Source of the DNA: Enterobacter asburiae
GTDB lineage: Bacteria; Pseudomonadota; Gammaproteobacteria; Enterobacterales; Enterobacteriaceae
Assembly: GCF_007035645.1 (NCBI RefSeq)
Contig: NZ_AP019632.1
Location: 4,030,001 to 4,094,000, forward strand
Direction: 5' to 3'
Length of the DNA: 64,000 bases
A program made the position numbers and the translations under genes. The notes under the pieces are model-generated. The model saw only the letters and a list, made by a program, of their open reading frames with translations, did no database searches and was not told where the DNA came from. Shown piece after piece: positions 9,540 to 20,542 of this stretch (position 1 is its first letter; each line of letters starts with the position of its first letter).

Positions 9540-10943
9540 ATGGGCAAGTTTAAGTTTCCCTCCGCTTACACCATTCTCTTTTTCCTGATTGCCGTTGTGG
9601 CGGCGCTGAGCTGGGTCGTCCCCGCCGGTCAGTACCAGATGGCGATGAACGAAACCCTCGGTAAAGAAGTCCCGATTGCCGGAACGTACGCGCACGTGGC
9701 GGCACATCCGCAGGGGCTGGTTTCCGTCCTGATGGCGCCCATCGCCGGGCTGTACGATCCGGTCTCCGGCCAGGCCGGGGCGATCGACGTCGCGCTGTTT
9801 ATCCTGATCATCGGCGGTTTTCTCGGGATCGTCACCAAAACCGGGGCGATTGACGCCGGGATCGAGCGCGTCACCACCCGGCTGCGCGGCCGCGAGGAGT
9901 GGATGATCCCGATCCTGATGGCGCTGTTTGCCGCAGGTGGCACGATTTACGGCATGGCCGAAGAGTCGCTGCCGTTCTACACCCTGCTGGTACCGGTGAT
10001 GCTGGCCGCCCGGTTCGATCCGGTTGTCGCCGCCTCTACCGTGCTGCTCGGGGCGGGGATCGGCACGCTCGGCTCTACCATTAACCCGTTTGCCACGGTG
10101 ATCGCCGCCAACGCCGCCGGGATCCCCTTCACTAACGGCATTGCCCTGCGCGTGGCGCTGCTGGTCATCGGCTGGGTCATCTGCGTGGCGTGGGTGATGC
10201 GTTACGCCCGTAAGGTGCGCCAGGATCCGTCGCTGTCGATCGTCGCAGACAAACAGGAAGAGAACCGCGCCCATTTCCTCGGCGACAAGGGCGAACAGTC
10301 GCTGGAATTCACCCCGGTGCGCAAAATCATCCTGGTGATTTTCGCCCTCGCCTTCGCGGTGATGATCTACGGCGTGGCGGTGCTGGGCTGGTGGATGGCG
10401 GAGATCTCAGCGGTGTTTCTCGCCAGCGCGATTATCGTCGGCCTGATTGCCCGCATGAGCGAAGAGGAGCTGACGTCGACGTTTATCAACGGCGCGCGAG
10501 ATTTGCTGGGCGTCGCGCTGATTATCGGCATCGCGCGCGGTATCGTAGTCATCATGGATAAGGGCATGATTACCCACACCATTTTGCACAGCGCGGAAGG
10601 GCTGGTCAGCGGGTTGTCCACGGTAGCGTTTATCAACGTGATGTACTGGCTGGAGGTCGTGCTGTCGTTTCTTGTGCCTTCTTCATCCGGCCTGGCCGTT
10701 CTGACGATGCCGATCATGGCGCCGCTTGCCGATTTCGCTAACGTCAACCGCGACCTGGTGGTGACGGCTTACCAGTCGGCCTCCGGCATCGTTAACCTCG
10801 TCACGCCCACTTCTGCCGTCGTGATGGGCGGGCTGGCTATCGCCCGCGTGCCCTACGTGCGCTATCTGAAATGGGTGGCGCCGCTGCTGGGCATTTTAAC
10901 GGTGGTGATTATGGTGGCGTTAAGTCTGGGTGCCTTGTTGTGA
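9540..10943 (+). CDS. YfcC-family permease, probable arginine/ornithine carrier
   Basis: A polytopic inner-membrane protein (467 aa, about 11-12 hydrophobic segments) of the YfcC/DcuC-like C4-dicarboxylate carrier superfamily. Seen: N-terminal FPSAYTILFFLIAVVAALSWVVPAGQY, the re-entrant-type glycine-rich GAGIGTLGSTINPFA and a C-terminal LVPSSSGLAVLTMPIMAPLAD repeat. Canonical ArcD antiporters belong to another family (APC), so this fills the transporter slot of the arc operon with a different protein. Arginine/ornithine exchange is inferred from position only. It starts 47 bases after arcB, with AAGGAG before the ATG. Confidence 0.88.
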   Translation: MGKFKFPSAYTILFFLIAVVAALSWVVPAGQYQMAMNETLGKEVPIAGTYAHVAAHPQGLVSVLMAPIAGLYDPVSGQAGAIDVALFILIIGGFLGIVTKTGAIDAGIERVTTRLRGREEWMIPILMALFAAGGTIYGMAEESLPFYTLLVPVMLAARFDPVVAASTVLLGAGIGTLGSTINPFATVIAANAAGIPFTNGIALRVALLVIGWVICVAWVMRYARKVRQDPSLSIVADKQEENRAHFLGDKGEQSLEFTPVRKIILVIFALAFAVMIYGVAVLGWWMAEISAVFLASAIIVGLIARMSEEELTSTFINGARDLLGVALIIGIARGIVVIMDKGMITHTILHSAEGLVSGLSTVAFINVMYWLEVVLSFLVPSSSGLAVLTMPIMAPLADFANVNRDLVVTAYQSASGIVNLVTPTSAVVMGGLAIARVPYVRYLKWVAPLLGILTVVIMVALSLGALL

Positions 10944-10948
10944 TTTGC

Positions 10949-10982
10949 CGGATGGCGCTGCGCTTATCCGGCCTACGGATCG
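10949..10982. repeat. REP-like palindrome
   Basis: TGCCGGATGGCGCTGCGCTT followed by ATCCGGCCTACGG is a typical REP/PU unit, in the short gap between the permease and the ArgR-like gene. Confidence 0.8.
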
Positions 10983-11014
10983 GTGCGGTGCCACCGGTTA
11001 TTTCAGGAACTGAT

Positions 11015-11503
11015 ATGGGAACTATGATGGATTACGAAGAGTACTCTCCCAAAGAGCAACTACAGCTGACGGTCTGCCAGCGCCTGATCGCAGAAAAAAG
11101 CTATCTCTCTCAGGAGGAGATCCGCCGGGATTTGCAGGAGCGTGGTTTTGAGACCATCAGCCAGTCCACCGTTTCACGTCTGCTTAAATTGCTCGGCGTC
11201 ATAAAAATTCGAAATGCCAAAGGGCTAAAGATTTATTCGCTGAATCCCCAGCTGCGCCCTGCCCCCGACGCCGCGCGTACCGTGTCCGAAATGGTGGTCA
11301 GCGTCGAGCACAATAGCGAGTTTATCCTTGTTCATACCGTCGCCGGATATGGCCGCGCGGTGGCGCGTATTCTGGATTATCACCAGCTGCCGGAAATTTT
11401 AGGCGTGGTGGCCGGCAGCAGTATCGTCTGGGTCGCTCCCCGGGTCGTGAAGCGCACCGCCCTGGTGCATAAGCAAATTAATTATTTACTCAGAACGCAT
11501 TAA
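11015..11503 (+). CDS. ArgR-family regulator of the arc operon
   Basis: A 162-aa second ArgR. The N-terminal winged helix (about residues 12-80; SQSTVSRLLKLLGVIKIRNAKG) aligns well with E. coli ArgR. The C-terminal oligomerisation domain keeps the fold (EFILVHTVAGYGRAVARILD, EILGVVAG), but the aspartate pair that contacts arginine in E. coli ArgR (AGDDTIF) is replaced by serines (AGSSIVW, S135-S136). It may therefore sense something else or work without ligand. Start chosen at 11015 (AGGAA upstream); ATGs at 11024 and 11027 are possible. It is the last gene of the arc operon and probably regulates it. Confidence 0.88.
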   Translation: MGTMMDYEEYSPKEQLQLTVCQRLIAEKSYLSQEEIRRDLQERGFETISQSTVSRLLKLLGVIKIRNAKGLKIYSLNPQLRPAPDAARTVSEMVVSVEHNSEFILVHTVAGYGRAVARILDYHQLPEILGVVAGSSIVWVAPRVVKRTALVHKQINYLLRTH

Positions 11504-11603
11504 TATTCATAAAGAACCGTTTGCATTGAGTAAAGCGTGCATTAAATCGCTTGATCCAAAAAGCGAGCTGCGTATAATGCCCGACAATTTGCCGGGAGGA
11601 AGC

Positions 11604-11708
11604 ATGGTCAAGCGTGTACGACATAACGTCTTACCGCGTCTGAAATCAGACGCTGGCCTGCCGTTTTTCTTCCCGTTGCTAAACCTATTCCCAGAGCCCC
11701 TCATTTGA
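11604..11708 (+). CDS. pyrL: pyrBI leader peptide PyrL
   Basis: A 34-codon leader for UTP-sensing attenuation: [20 protein letters not shown] followed by FFFPLL. The stretch encoding PFFFP is U-rich in mRNA. When UTP is scarce RNA polymerase pauses there, the translating ribosome catches up and blocks the terminator at 11695-11721. GGGAGGA lies just upstream of the ATG. E. coli PyrL has 44 codons; this one is shorter, and its stop (11706-11708) falls inside the terminator hairpin. Confidence 0.92.
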   Translation: MVKRVRHNVLPRLKSDAGLPFFFPLLNLFPEPLI

Positions 11709-11721
11709 GGGGCTTTTTTTT
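11695..11721 (+). terminator. pyrBI attenuator
   Basis: Stem AGCCCCTC (11695-11702)/GAGGGGCT (11707-11714) and a run of eight Ts. It lies at the end of the pyrL reading frame and 22 bases before pyrB. Confidence 0.92.
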
Positions 11722-11742
11722 GCCCGGCGTCAGGAGATAAAC

Positions 11743-12675
11743 ATGAATCCGCTTTATCAAAAACACATCATTTCCATAAACGACCTCAGCCGCGAAGAGC
11801 TGGAACTGGTTCTGGAAACCGCGGCAAAACTGAAGGCCAATCCGCAACCGGAGCTGCTGAAGCACAAGGTGATTGCGAGCTGCTTCTTCGAAGCCTCGAC
11901 CCGCACCCGCCTCTCCTTTGAAACCTCCATGCACCGCCTGGGCGCGAGCGTGGTGGGCTTCTCGGACAGCAGCAACACGTCGCTGGGTAAAAAAGGCGAA
12001 ACCCTGGCGGACACCATTTCAGTGATCAGCACCTACGTCGACGCGATTGTGATGCGTCACCCGCAGGAGGGCGCGGCGCGCCTGGCGACCGAATTTTCCG
12101 GCGGCATTCCGGTACTGAACGCCGGTGACGGTGCCAACCAGCACCCAACGCAGACCCTGCTGGATCTGTTCACCATTCAGGAGACGCAGGGCAAGCTCGA
12201 GAACCTGAATATCGCCATGGTCGGCGACCTGAAATATGGCCGCACCGTCCACTCCCTGACCCAGGCGCTGGCGAAATTTAACGGCAACCGCTTCTTCTTC
12301 ATCGCGCCTGACGCGCTGGCGATGCCGCAGTACATTCTCGACATGCTGGACGAAAAAGGCATTCAGTGGAGCCTGCACGCCAGCATCGAAGAGGTGATGA
12401 GCCACGTGGATATTCTCTACATGACCCGCGTGCAGAAAGAGCGTCTGGATCCGTCCGAATACGCCAACGTGAAGGCGCAGTTCGTGCTGCGCGCCAGCGA
12501 CCTCGAGGGCGCGCGCGACAATATGAAGGTGCTGCATCCGCTGCCGCGCATCGATGAGATCACCACAGACGTGGATAAGACGCCGCACGCCTGGTACTTC
12601 CAGCAGGCCGGAAATGGCATCTTCGCCCGCCAGGCGTTACTGGCACTGGTTCTGAATCGCGAATTGGCACTGTAA
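11743..12675 (+). CDS. pyrB: Aspartate carbamoyltransferase, catalytic chain
   Basis: Condenses carbamoyl phosphate with aspartate, the committed step of pyrimidine synthesis. The 310-aa chain has STRTR (52-56) for carbamoyl phosphate, the [10 protein letters not shown] region, and HPLPR near residue 265. CAGGAG precedes the ATG. With PyrI, encoded 12 bases downstream, it forms the c6r6 enzyme inhibited by CTP and UTP. Controlled by the pyrL attenuator. It is the third carbamoyl-phosphate-using transferase within 9 kb. Confidence 0.97.
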   Translation: MNPLYQKHIISINDLSREELELVLETAAKLKANPQPELLKHKVIASCFFEASTRTRLSFETSMHRLGASVVGFSDSSNTSLGKKGETLADTISVISTYVDAIVMRHPQEGAARLATEFSGGIPVLNAGDGANQHPTQTLLDLFTIQETQGKLENLNIAMVGDLKYGRTVHSLTQALAKFNGNRFFFIAPDALAMPQYILDMLDEKGIQWSLHASIEEVMSHVDILYMTRVQKERLDPSEYANVKAQFVLRASDLEGARDNMKVLHPLPRIDEITTDVDKTPHAWYFQQAGNGIFARQALLALVLNRELAL

Positions 12676-12687
12676 GGGGAAACGACC

Positions 12688-13149
12688 ATGACACACGATA
12701 ACAAACTCCAGGTTGAAGCCATCAAGCGCGGCACCGTGATTGACCACATCCCTGCGCAGGTGGGCTTTAAGCTGCTGACGCTGTTCAAACTGACCGAAAC
12801 CGACCAGCGCATCACCATCGGCCTGAACCTGCCGTCGGGCGAGATGGGCCGCAAAGACCTGATTAAAATCGAGAACACCTTCCTGACCGACGAGCAGGTC
12901 AACCAGCTGTCGCTGTACGCGCCGGACGCCACCGTCAACCGCATCGACGAGTATGAAGTGGTCGGCAAATCCCGTCCGAGCCTGCCGGATCGCATTGAAA
13001 GCGTGCTGGTCTGCCCGAACAGCAACTGCATCAGTCATGCTGAGCCGGTTTCTTCCAGCTTTGCAGTGAAAAAACGCGCCGATGACATCGCGCTCAAATG
13101 CAAATACTGCGAAAAAGAGTTTTCTCATTATGTGGTGCTGGCCAACTAA
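12688..13149 (+). CDS. pyrI: Aspartate carbamoyltransferase, regulatory chain
   Basis: Binds CTP/ATP/UTP and adjusts PyrB activity. The 153-aa protein has the N-terminal allosteric domain ([20 protein letters not shown]) and a C-terminal zinc domain with four cysteines at 109, 114, 138 and 141, the same positions as in the E. coli chain. Translated from GGGGAAACG 12 bases after pyrB and surely cotranscribed. ridA follows 73 bases later with a possible promoter of its own (TATAAT at 13177-13182). Confidence 0.97.
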   Translation: MTHDNKLQVEAIKRGTVIDHIPAQVGFKLLTLFKLTETDQRITIGLNLPSGEMGRKDLIKIENTFLTDEQVNQLSLYAPDATVNRIDEYEVVGKSRPSLPDRIESVLVCPNSNCISHAEPVSSSFAVKKRADDIALKCKYCEKEFSHYVVLAN

Positions 13150-13222
13150 TTGAGGTTGGTAATGAAATCCCGGCTGTTATAATGGCCGGGAACATTCTTA
13201 ACGCTGTAATTCTGGAGAAAAC

Positions 13223-13609
13223 ATGAGCAAAGTACTCGCGACGGAAAATGCACCAGCGGCTATCGGCCCTTACGTTCAGGGCGTTGATCTGGGTAGCATG
13301 ATCATCACTTCCGGTCAGATCCCGGTGAACCCAAAAACCGGCGCGGTGCCGGAAGACGTCGCGGCACAGGCGCGTCAGTCGCTGGAAAACGTGCAGGCTA
13401 TCGTTGAATCTGCCGGTCTGAAAGTGGGCGATATCGTGAAAACCACCGTTTTCGTGAAGGATCTGAACGATTTCGCGACCGTTAACGCCACTTACGAAGC
13501 GTTCTTCACCGAGCACAACGCCACCTTCCCGGCGCGCTCCTGCGTGGAAGTGGCCCGTCTGCCAAAAGACGTGAAAATTGAAATCGAAGCGATTGCGGTA
13601 CGTCGCTAA
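13223..13609 (+). CDS. ridA: 2-iminobutanoate/2-iminopropanoate deaminase RidA
   Basis: Clears reactive enamine/imine products of PLP dehydratases such as threonine dehydratase, protecting other PLP enzymes. The 128-aa trimer-forming protein is full length with the substrate-binding Arg105 in FPARSCVEVARLP and Gly31 in TSGQIP. TGGAG lies before the ATG. It ends 20 bases before a strong two-way terminator. Its position after pyrI is the usual enterobacterial order. Confidence 0.96.
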   Translation: MSKVLATENAPAAIGPYVQGVDLGSMIITSGQIPVNPKTGAVPEDVAAQARQSLENVQAIVESAGLKVGDIVKTTVFVKDLNDFATVNATYEAFFTEHNATFPARSCVEVARLPKDVKIEIEAIAVRR

Positions 13610-13623
13610 TTCGCTTTGGCGAT

Positions 13624-13651
13624 AAAAAAGGCAGCCCAGGCTGCCTTTTTT
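13624..13651. terminator. Bidirectional terminator between ridA and the hexosaminidase gene
   Basis: Stem GGCAGCC (13630-13636)/GGCTGCC (13639-13645), flanked by AAAAAA on the left and TTTTTT on the right, so it can end both convergent transcripts. Confidence 0.9.
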
Positions 13652-13659
13652 GTTGCTTG

Positions 13660-16044
13660 CTACTGATTCCGCGTCGCCCTGAGCAGCGTCTCCAGCGGAT
13701 AGACCGCCGTAATCACCACTTCGTCCTGAACCTTCGCCGCGTTATCCAGCTCGCTCTGAATCGAGGCTATCTCTTTATCATCCAGCGTGCCCTGGCGCGC
13801 CACCAGATCCGTCAGCCGCAGGCCAATTGAGGCCAGCTTATCCACCTCCTGGATCACCGGCTTCATGGCCTTCAGCTGATAGCTGTTTTCGCTTAAGGCC
13901 AGCGCGTCGCTGGTGTTGCTCTGCCAGCGGTTAAAGACGTGGCGCAGGGCGTCGGCGCTTTCCGTGTCTTCCGCATCGCTCACCAGACGGTCCGCCCATT
14001 TGTTCATCTGCCGCACGGTGGCGCTTTCGGCGTTTAGCGCATCGGCGAAGCGGTTGAGGGGCTCGAACTGATGATAGTTTCCGGCCTGGAACTTCAGGTG
14101 CTGACGGGTGTAATACTGCGCGGGCTCTACCGCCTGCGCGAGGATCTGCAGCGGCAGGGTGTCGGCATTACCGGCGAGGCGCGTGAACTGCACCTGCTGC
14201 TGGGTATGCTGCTGTAGCCCGACCGACACCGTCGACCAGCTGTCCATCGCCTGCAGGCGGGTGTACATGCTGTCGACATCGTTGACGTCCTGCGCCGACC
14301 ACAGCCGCTCCGCCACCGCAAAGGTGCGCGGCCACAGGCGGATATCCAGCACCGGCGCCACCACGTTTTCCGCCCACAGCGCCGCTTCACCGCCGAGCAG
14401 GTTGGCCTGGTTCGCCACGTCCGGCACGACCGGCGGAACGCCTTTCGGCACGTCCTCCAGACGCGTGCCGCTGATTGGGTAACGCGTATTCCCCACCAGG
14501 AAATAGCCGGTGAGTTTGTCGTTATCAACGGAAACCACCGGGCGCGTCTCGCCCATCCACGTGTCGACGGTGAAGGTCACCTGGCTGTCATCGCGCCATT
14601 CAATATCCTGCACCGCGCGGCGCGATTTCCCGGCAAAATCAATAAACCCGCGCCAGCCTGCGTCCCCTTTCACCAGCGTGAAGCTCCCCTCCACCGGCTT
14701 GCCCTTCAGGCGCGGCATGGAGAAGGCCCAGCTCTGGACGCTGTCCGTGTCTGCAATCACATCCACGCCGTTCAGCCCCTGCGGGACAATTTCGTTGCGG
14801 TAGTGATAGGCGGTGGACTGGGGCTGGTCGAGATAGAAACCGGTCGAGAGAATGCCCTTGTAGCCGTTTTGCGCCACCTGCCCCAGCGCGTCCTGCCCCT
14901 GCCAGGACTGGATCAGAATGCTTTTCGGCAGGTCGGGATGATAGATCTCATCCCAGCCGACCATCTGACGGTGATGCTTCTCAAGGATCGTTTCCAGCTT
15001 GCGGTTGAAATACGCCTGCAGCGCGTGGCTGTCCGCCAGCCTGTTGTCGCGCATGAAATTCTGGATCGCGGCATTCGCTTTCCACTGGCTGTCGTCGACC
15101 TCATCGCCGCCGATATGCAGATACGGATCGGGGAAGATCGCCGCCAGTTCGCTGACCATCGCGTCAGCAAAGGCGTAGGTTGCCTCTTTTGTGGGATCTA
15201 AAACCGGCTTCAGCACGCCCCAGTGGCGCTCCATGGCGTACGGCCCCGGGGCGCTCATCAGCTCCGGATAGGCTACGGCAATCGCCGAGGCGTGGCCCGG
15301 CATGTCGATCTCCGGCACCACGCGGATACCGCGTTCGGCGGCGTAACGCACCACCTCGCGCATCTGTTCAGGCGTGTAGAACAGCCCGTCGCTAGCAAGC
15401 TGCGTCAGCTTAGGGTAGCGCTTCGAGCTGAAGCGCCAGCCCTGATCGTCGGTCAGGTGCCAGTGCAGGACGTTGAGCTTCGCCGCGGCCATGCCGTCGA
15501 TCTGGCGCTTGATATCCGGCAGCGGAATAAAGTGGCGCGCCGAGTCGAGCAGCAGCCCGCGCCACGGGAAGCGCGGCGAATCTTCAATGGTGACCCACGG
15601 CAGCGAGGTGTTTTCCGCCCCGTTCTGCATCAGCTGGAGCAGGGTTTCCATGGCGCGCAGCGCGCCGAAGCGGGTGTTGGCGGAGATATCGACGCCGTTA
15701 GCATCCACCGTGAGCTTATAGCTTTCATCGCTGTCCGGCAGCGGCAGCGGCTTGACCTTTTTGGTAATCGCGATACGGATGGTCGGTTTATCTGGTTTTT
15801 CAGCCTGAGGCTGCAGCGTCCAGCCGGTTTGCAGGGCAATGCGCTGGCGCAGGCGGTTGACGGCGTCACCGAGATCGTCCCCGCTGACGCTAATGGATAC
15901 GTTGTTGTTGAGCACCAGCGCGCCCTGGGTCGTCGGGCGTTCGACCTTCGCAGGCCAGGGCATCAAAGGGAGATCGCCTGCCGGGGCGGCAAACGCAGAG
16001 GCGCCGAGCATCAGCCCGGCGGTTAAGAGACTGTACCGTAACAT
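13660..16044 (-). CDS. Exported GH20 beta-N-acetylhexosaminidase
   Basis: Removes non-reducing N-acetylglucosamine or N-acetylgalactosamine, probably from chitin-type oligosaccharides, in the periplasm. The 794-aa product has a signal peptide (1-20, ending AFA/AP), an N-terminal GH20b domain (to about 150) and a (beta/alpha)8 barrel. The catalytic Asp-Glu pair is in HIGGDEVDDSQW (D314-E315), with LNVLHWHLTDD and EIDMPGHA as further family motifs. About 125 residues (420-545) interrupt the barrel before GGEAALWAEN, and a helical C-terminal region follows. It is convergent with ridA; the promoter lies next to an ERIC element. The true substrate is not shown by sequence. Confidence 0.92.
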   Translation of the reverse strand: MLRYSLLTAGLMLGASAFAAPAGDLPLMPWPAKVERPTTQGALVLNNNVSISVSGDDLGDAVNRLRQRIALQTGWTLQPQAEKPDKPTIRIAITKKVKPLPLPDSDESYKLTVDANGVDISANTRFGALRAMETLLQLMQNGAENTSLPWVTIEDSPRFPWRGLLLDSARHFIPLPDIKRQIDGMAAAKLNVLHWHLTDDQGWRFSSKRYPKLTQLASDGLFYTPEQMREVVRYAAERGIRVVPEIDMPGHASAIAVAYPELMSAPGPYAMERHWGVLKPVLDPTKEATYAFADAMVSELAAIFPDPYLHIGGDEVDDSQWKANAAIQNFMRDNRLADSHALQAYFNRKLETILEKHHRQMVGWDEIYHPDLPKSILIQSWQGQDALGQVAQNGYKGILSTGFYLDQPQSTAYHYRNEIVPQGLNGVDVIADTDSVQSWAFSMPRLKGKPVEGSFTLVKGDAGWRGFIDFAGKSRRAVQDIEWRDDSQVTFTVDTWMGETRPVVSVDNDKLTGYFLVGNTRYPISGTRLEDVPKGVPPVVPDVANQANLLGGEAALWAENVVAPVLDIRLWPRTFAVAERLWSAQDVNDVDSMYTRLQAMDSWSTVSVGLQQHTQQQVQFTRLAGNADTLPLQILAQAVEPAQYYTRQHLKFQAGNYHQFEPLNRFADALNAESATVRQMNKWADRLVSDAEDTESADALRHVFNRWQSNTSDALALSENSYQLKAMKPVIQEVDKLASIGLRLTDLVARQGTLDDKEIASIQSELDNAAKVQDEVVITAVYPLETLLRATRNQ

Positions 16045-16070
16045 GAATGTTCCTTATCTGACGGGCCAAA

Positions 16071-16197
16071 TATACCCGTCATACTTCAAGTTGCCTGTGC
16101 GTTGGCTGCACTCGTTCACCCCGGTCACTTACTTATGTAAGCTCCCGGGGATTCACTCCCTTGCCGCCTTCATGCAACTCGAATTATTTAGGGTATA
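16071..16197. repeat. ERIC element (complete, 127 bp)
   Basis: Bounded by TATACCC and GGGTATA and containing both diagnostic core halves, TTCACCCCGGTCACTTACTT and ATGTAAGCTCCCGGGGATTC. Length is exactly the canonical 127 bp. It sits 26 bp upstream of the hexosaminidase start codon, so it may form part of the 5' leader of that gene. Confidence 0.95.
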
Positions 16198-16291
16198 AAG
16201 ACAAAACATTCTGTTAACATGCGCTCAATTTGTCGTCAAGCGAATGCGCCGACGGAGATCACAGGTTGTTGAATTTGGGAGGAAAGCTATT

Positions 16292-16362
16292 GCCCGGTGG
16301 CGCTGCGCTTACCGGGCCTACGTTTCGGGAGTAGGCCGGGTAAGGCGAAGCCGCCACCCGGC
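16292..16362. repeat. REP pair (BIME-like)
   Basis: GCCCGGTGGCGCTGCGCTTA...CCTACG faces the inverted copy GTAGGCCGGGTAAGGCGAAG...CCACCCGGC. It lies just past the mgtA stop codon, where it may stabilise the mRNA 3' end. Otherwise 16198-16371 holds no gene I can see. Confidence 0.88.
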
Positions 16363-16371
16363 AAACATAAC

Positions 16372-19086
<2,715 letters not shown>

Positions 19087-19350
19087 TCCTCCGCATCCGC
19101 CTGGGCGGACGCAGCAATTCCTTCAGGCGTGGCAAAGCCGTACCTGAGAGGCACTCAATTTTTCAAGCAGGAACGTTTAAGACGTTGCTGCCTCACGCCG
19201 GTGAGACAGCAAAAGCTGGCTTACCGGAAAGAACGCATTCTCCCGTTCAGGAGAGGTGTGGGATCGGGATCCATGAAGCCTCCGGTAAGTAAAAAAACAG
19301 GGTGTCGCCGCGCAGTATAAGGATTTAAGCGTACCCTTTATGACGATTCG
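19087..19350 (-). promoter_or_regulatory. mgtA Mg2+-responsive leader RNA
   Basis: From the predicted start near 19350 to the mgtA ATG is about 264 nt, the length known for the E. coli/Salmonella leader. It contains the mgtL reading frame and several inverted repeats, for example ACTTACCGGAGG against TTTCCGGTAAG around mgtL, and TGCTGTCTCACCGGCGTGAGGCAGCA (19191-19216) downstream. In relatives, mgtL translation stress or low Mg2+ changes folding and blocks Rho termination before mgtA. Confidence 0.88.
19221..19274 (-). CDS. mgtL: mgtA leader peptide MgtL
   Basis: Encodes MDPDPTPLLNGRMRSFR, 17 residues as in E. coli ([17 protein letters not shown]). The acidic-proline run at residues 2-7, which destabilises or slows the ribosome at low Mg2+, is kept, but Pro9 and the triple arginine of E. 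coli are not. GGAGG lies 6 bases before the ATG (CGGAGGCTTCATG). Too short for ordinary gene calling. Confidence 0.88.
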   Translation of the reverse strand: MDPDPTPLLNGRMRSFR

Positions 19351-19356
19351 GGCGGT

Positions 19357-19391
19357 ATTATACCCCCCTGCAAATAAACCGAACGTAAACC
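19357..19391 (-). promoter_or_regulatory. PhoP box and promoter of mgtA
   Basis: On the minus strand GGTTTA-CGTTC-GGTTTA (19391-19375) is a two-repeat PhoP box, followed after 12 bp by TATAAT (19362-19357). This is the geometry of PhoP-activated promoters and predicts a start near 19350. Confidence 0.92.
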
Positions 19392-19468
19392 AGACTTTGC
19401 CCATAGCGAAATCGCGCTATAGCATTAGGCTCAATTCACTACATCGTCGTTGTTACAGGGAATACAGC

Positions 19469-20416
19469 ATGCAGAACCGCCTTACGATTAAAGACATCGC
19501 GCGTTTAAGCGGCGTGGGGAAATCGACCGTCTCACGCGTGCTGAACAACGAAAGCGGCGTCAGCGAACGCACCCGCGAGCGCGTTGAGGCGGTTATGAAT
19601 CAGCACGGTTTTTCCCCTTCCCGCTCCGCGCGCGCCATGCGCGGGCAGAGTGACAAAGTCGTCGCCATCATTGTTTCTCGTCTGGACTCTCTGTCTGAAA
19701 ATCTCGCCGTGCAGACCATGCTGCCCGCCTTCTATGAGCAGGGGTATGATCCGATCATGATGGAGAGCCAGTTCTCTGTGCAGCTGGTTGAAGAGCATCT
19801 GGGGATGCTCCAGCGGCGCAACATTGATGGCGTGGTGCTGTTCGGTTTTACCGGCATTAAGGACGAGATGCTGAAACCCTGGCAGCCTTCGCTGGTGCTG
19901 CTGGCGCGCGATGCACACGGGTTTGCCTCCGTCTGCTACGACGACGAGGGCGCGATTATCACCCTGATGCAGCGCCTGTTTGACGATGGCCATCGTCACA
20001 TCAGCTTCCTCGGCGTCCCGCACGCGGACGTCACCACCGGCAAGCGTCGGCATGAGGCCTATCTGGCCTTTTGCAAAAAGCACAACCTCTCCGCCGTGGC
20101 CTCCCTGCCGGGGCTGGGCATGAAGCAGGGCTACGAGCAGGCCGCCAGCGTTCTGACGCCGCAGACCACGGCGCTGGTGTGCGCCACGGATACCCTGGCG
20201 CTGGGTGCCAGCAAATATCTGCAGGAGCAGCGTATCGATAACCTGCAGGTGGCGAGCGTCGGCAGCACGCCGCTGATGAAGTTCCTGCACCCGGAGATCA
20301 TCACCGTCGATCCGGGCTACGCCGAGTCCGGCAGACAGGCCGCCGCGCAGCTGATCGAGCAGATAAACGGGCGTTCAGAGCCTCGTCAGATCGTCATTCC
20401 CGCTCACCTTTCGTAA
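19469..20416 (+). CDS. treR: Trehalose operon repressor TreR
   Basis: A LacI-family repressor that binds trehalose-6-phosphate as inducer. The 315-aa product has an N-terminal helix-turn-helix (LTIKDIARLSGVGKSTVSRV), a hinge helix and a periplasmic-binding-protein-like core. Start at 19469 (MQNRLTIKDIARL) has ACAGGG upstream; the frame extends 43 codons further into the mgtA promoter and is rejected. It is divergent from mgtA and 126 bp upstream of treB, whose operator it would bind. Confidence 0.95.
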   Translation: MQNRLTIKDIARLSGVGKSTVSRVLNNESGVSERTRERVEAVMNQHGFSPSRSARAMRGQSDKVVAIIVSRLDSLSENLAVQTMLPAFYEQGYDPIMMESQFSVQLVEEHLGMLQRRNIDGVVLFGFTGIKDEMLKPWQPSLVLLARDAHGFASVCYDDEGAIITLMQRLFDDGHRHISFLGVPHADVTTGKRRHEAYLAFCKKHNLSAVASLPGLGMKQGYEQAASVLTPQTTALVCATDTLALGASKYLQEQRIDNLQVASVGSTPLMKFLHPEIITVDPGYAESGRQAAAQLIEQINGRSEPRQIVIPAHLS

Positions 20417-20455
20417 CCCCTCTTAAACAGATTATTGTGATCTTCGCCTGATTTC

Positions 20456-20467
20456 GGGAACGTTCCC
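20456..20467 (+). promoter_or_regulatory. TreR operator upstream of treB
   Basis: GGGAACGTTCCC is a perfect 12-bp palindrome, matching the known TreR operator core of relatives, 76 bp before treB. TTGTGATCTTCGCCTGATTT (20435-20454) just upstream has one good CRP half-site, consistent with the catabolite control known for treBC. Confidence 0.85.
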
Positions 20468-20542
20468 ATTTTCGCCGTCACGCTGAAGGAGTAGGCTTGC
20501 GCTCAGGTCATTACACCCCCTCACCATCTGTCATGAGGTTTC

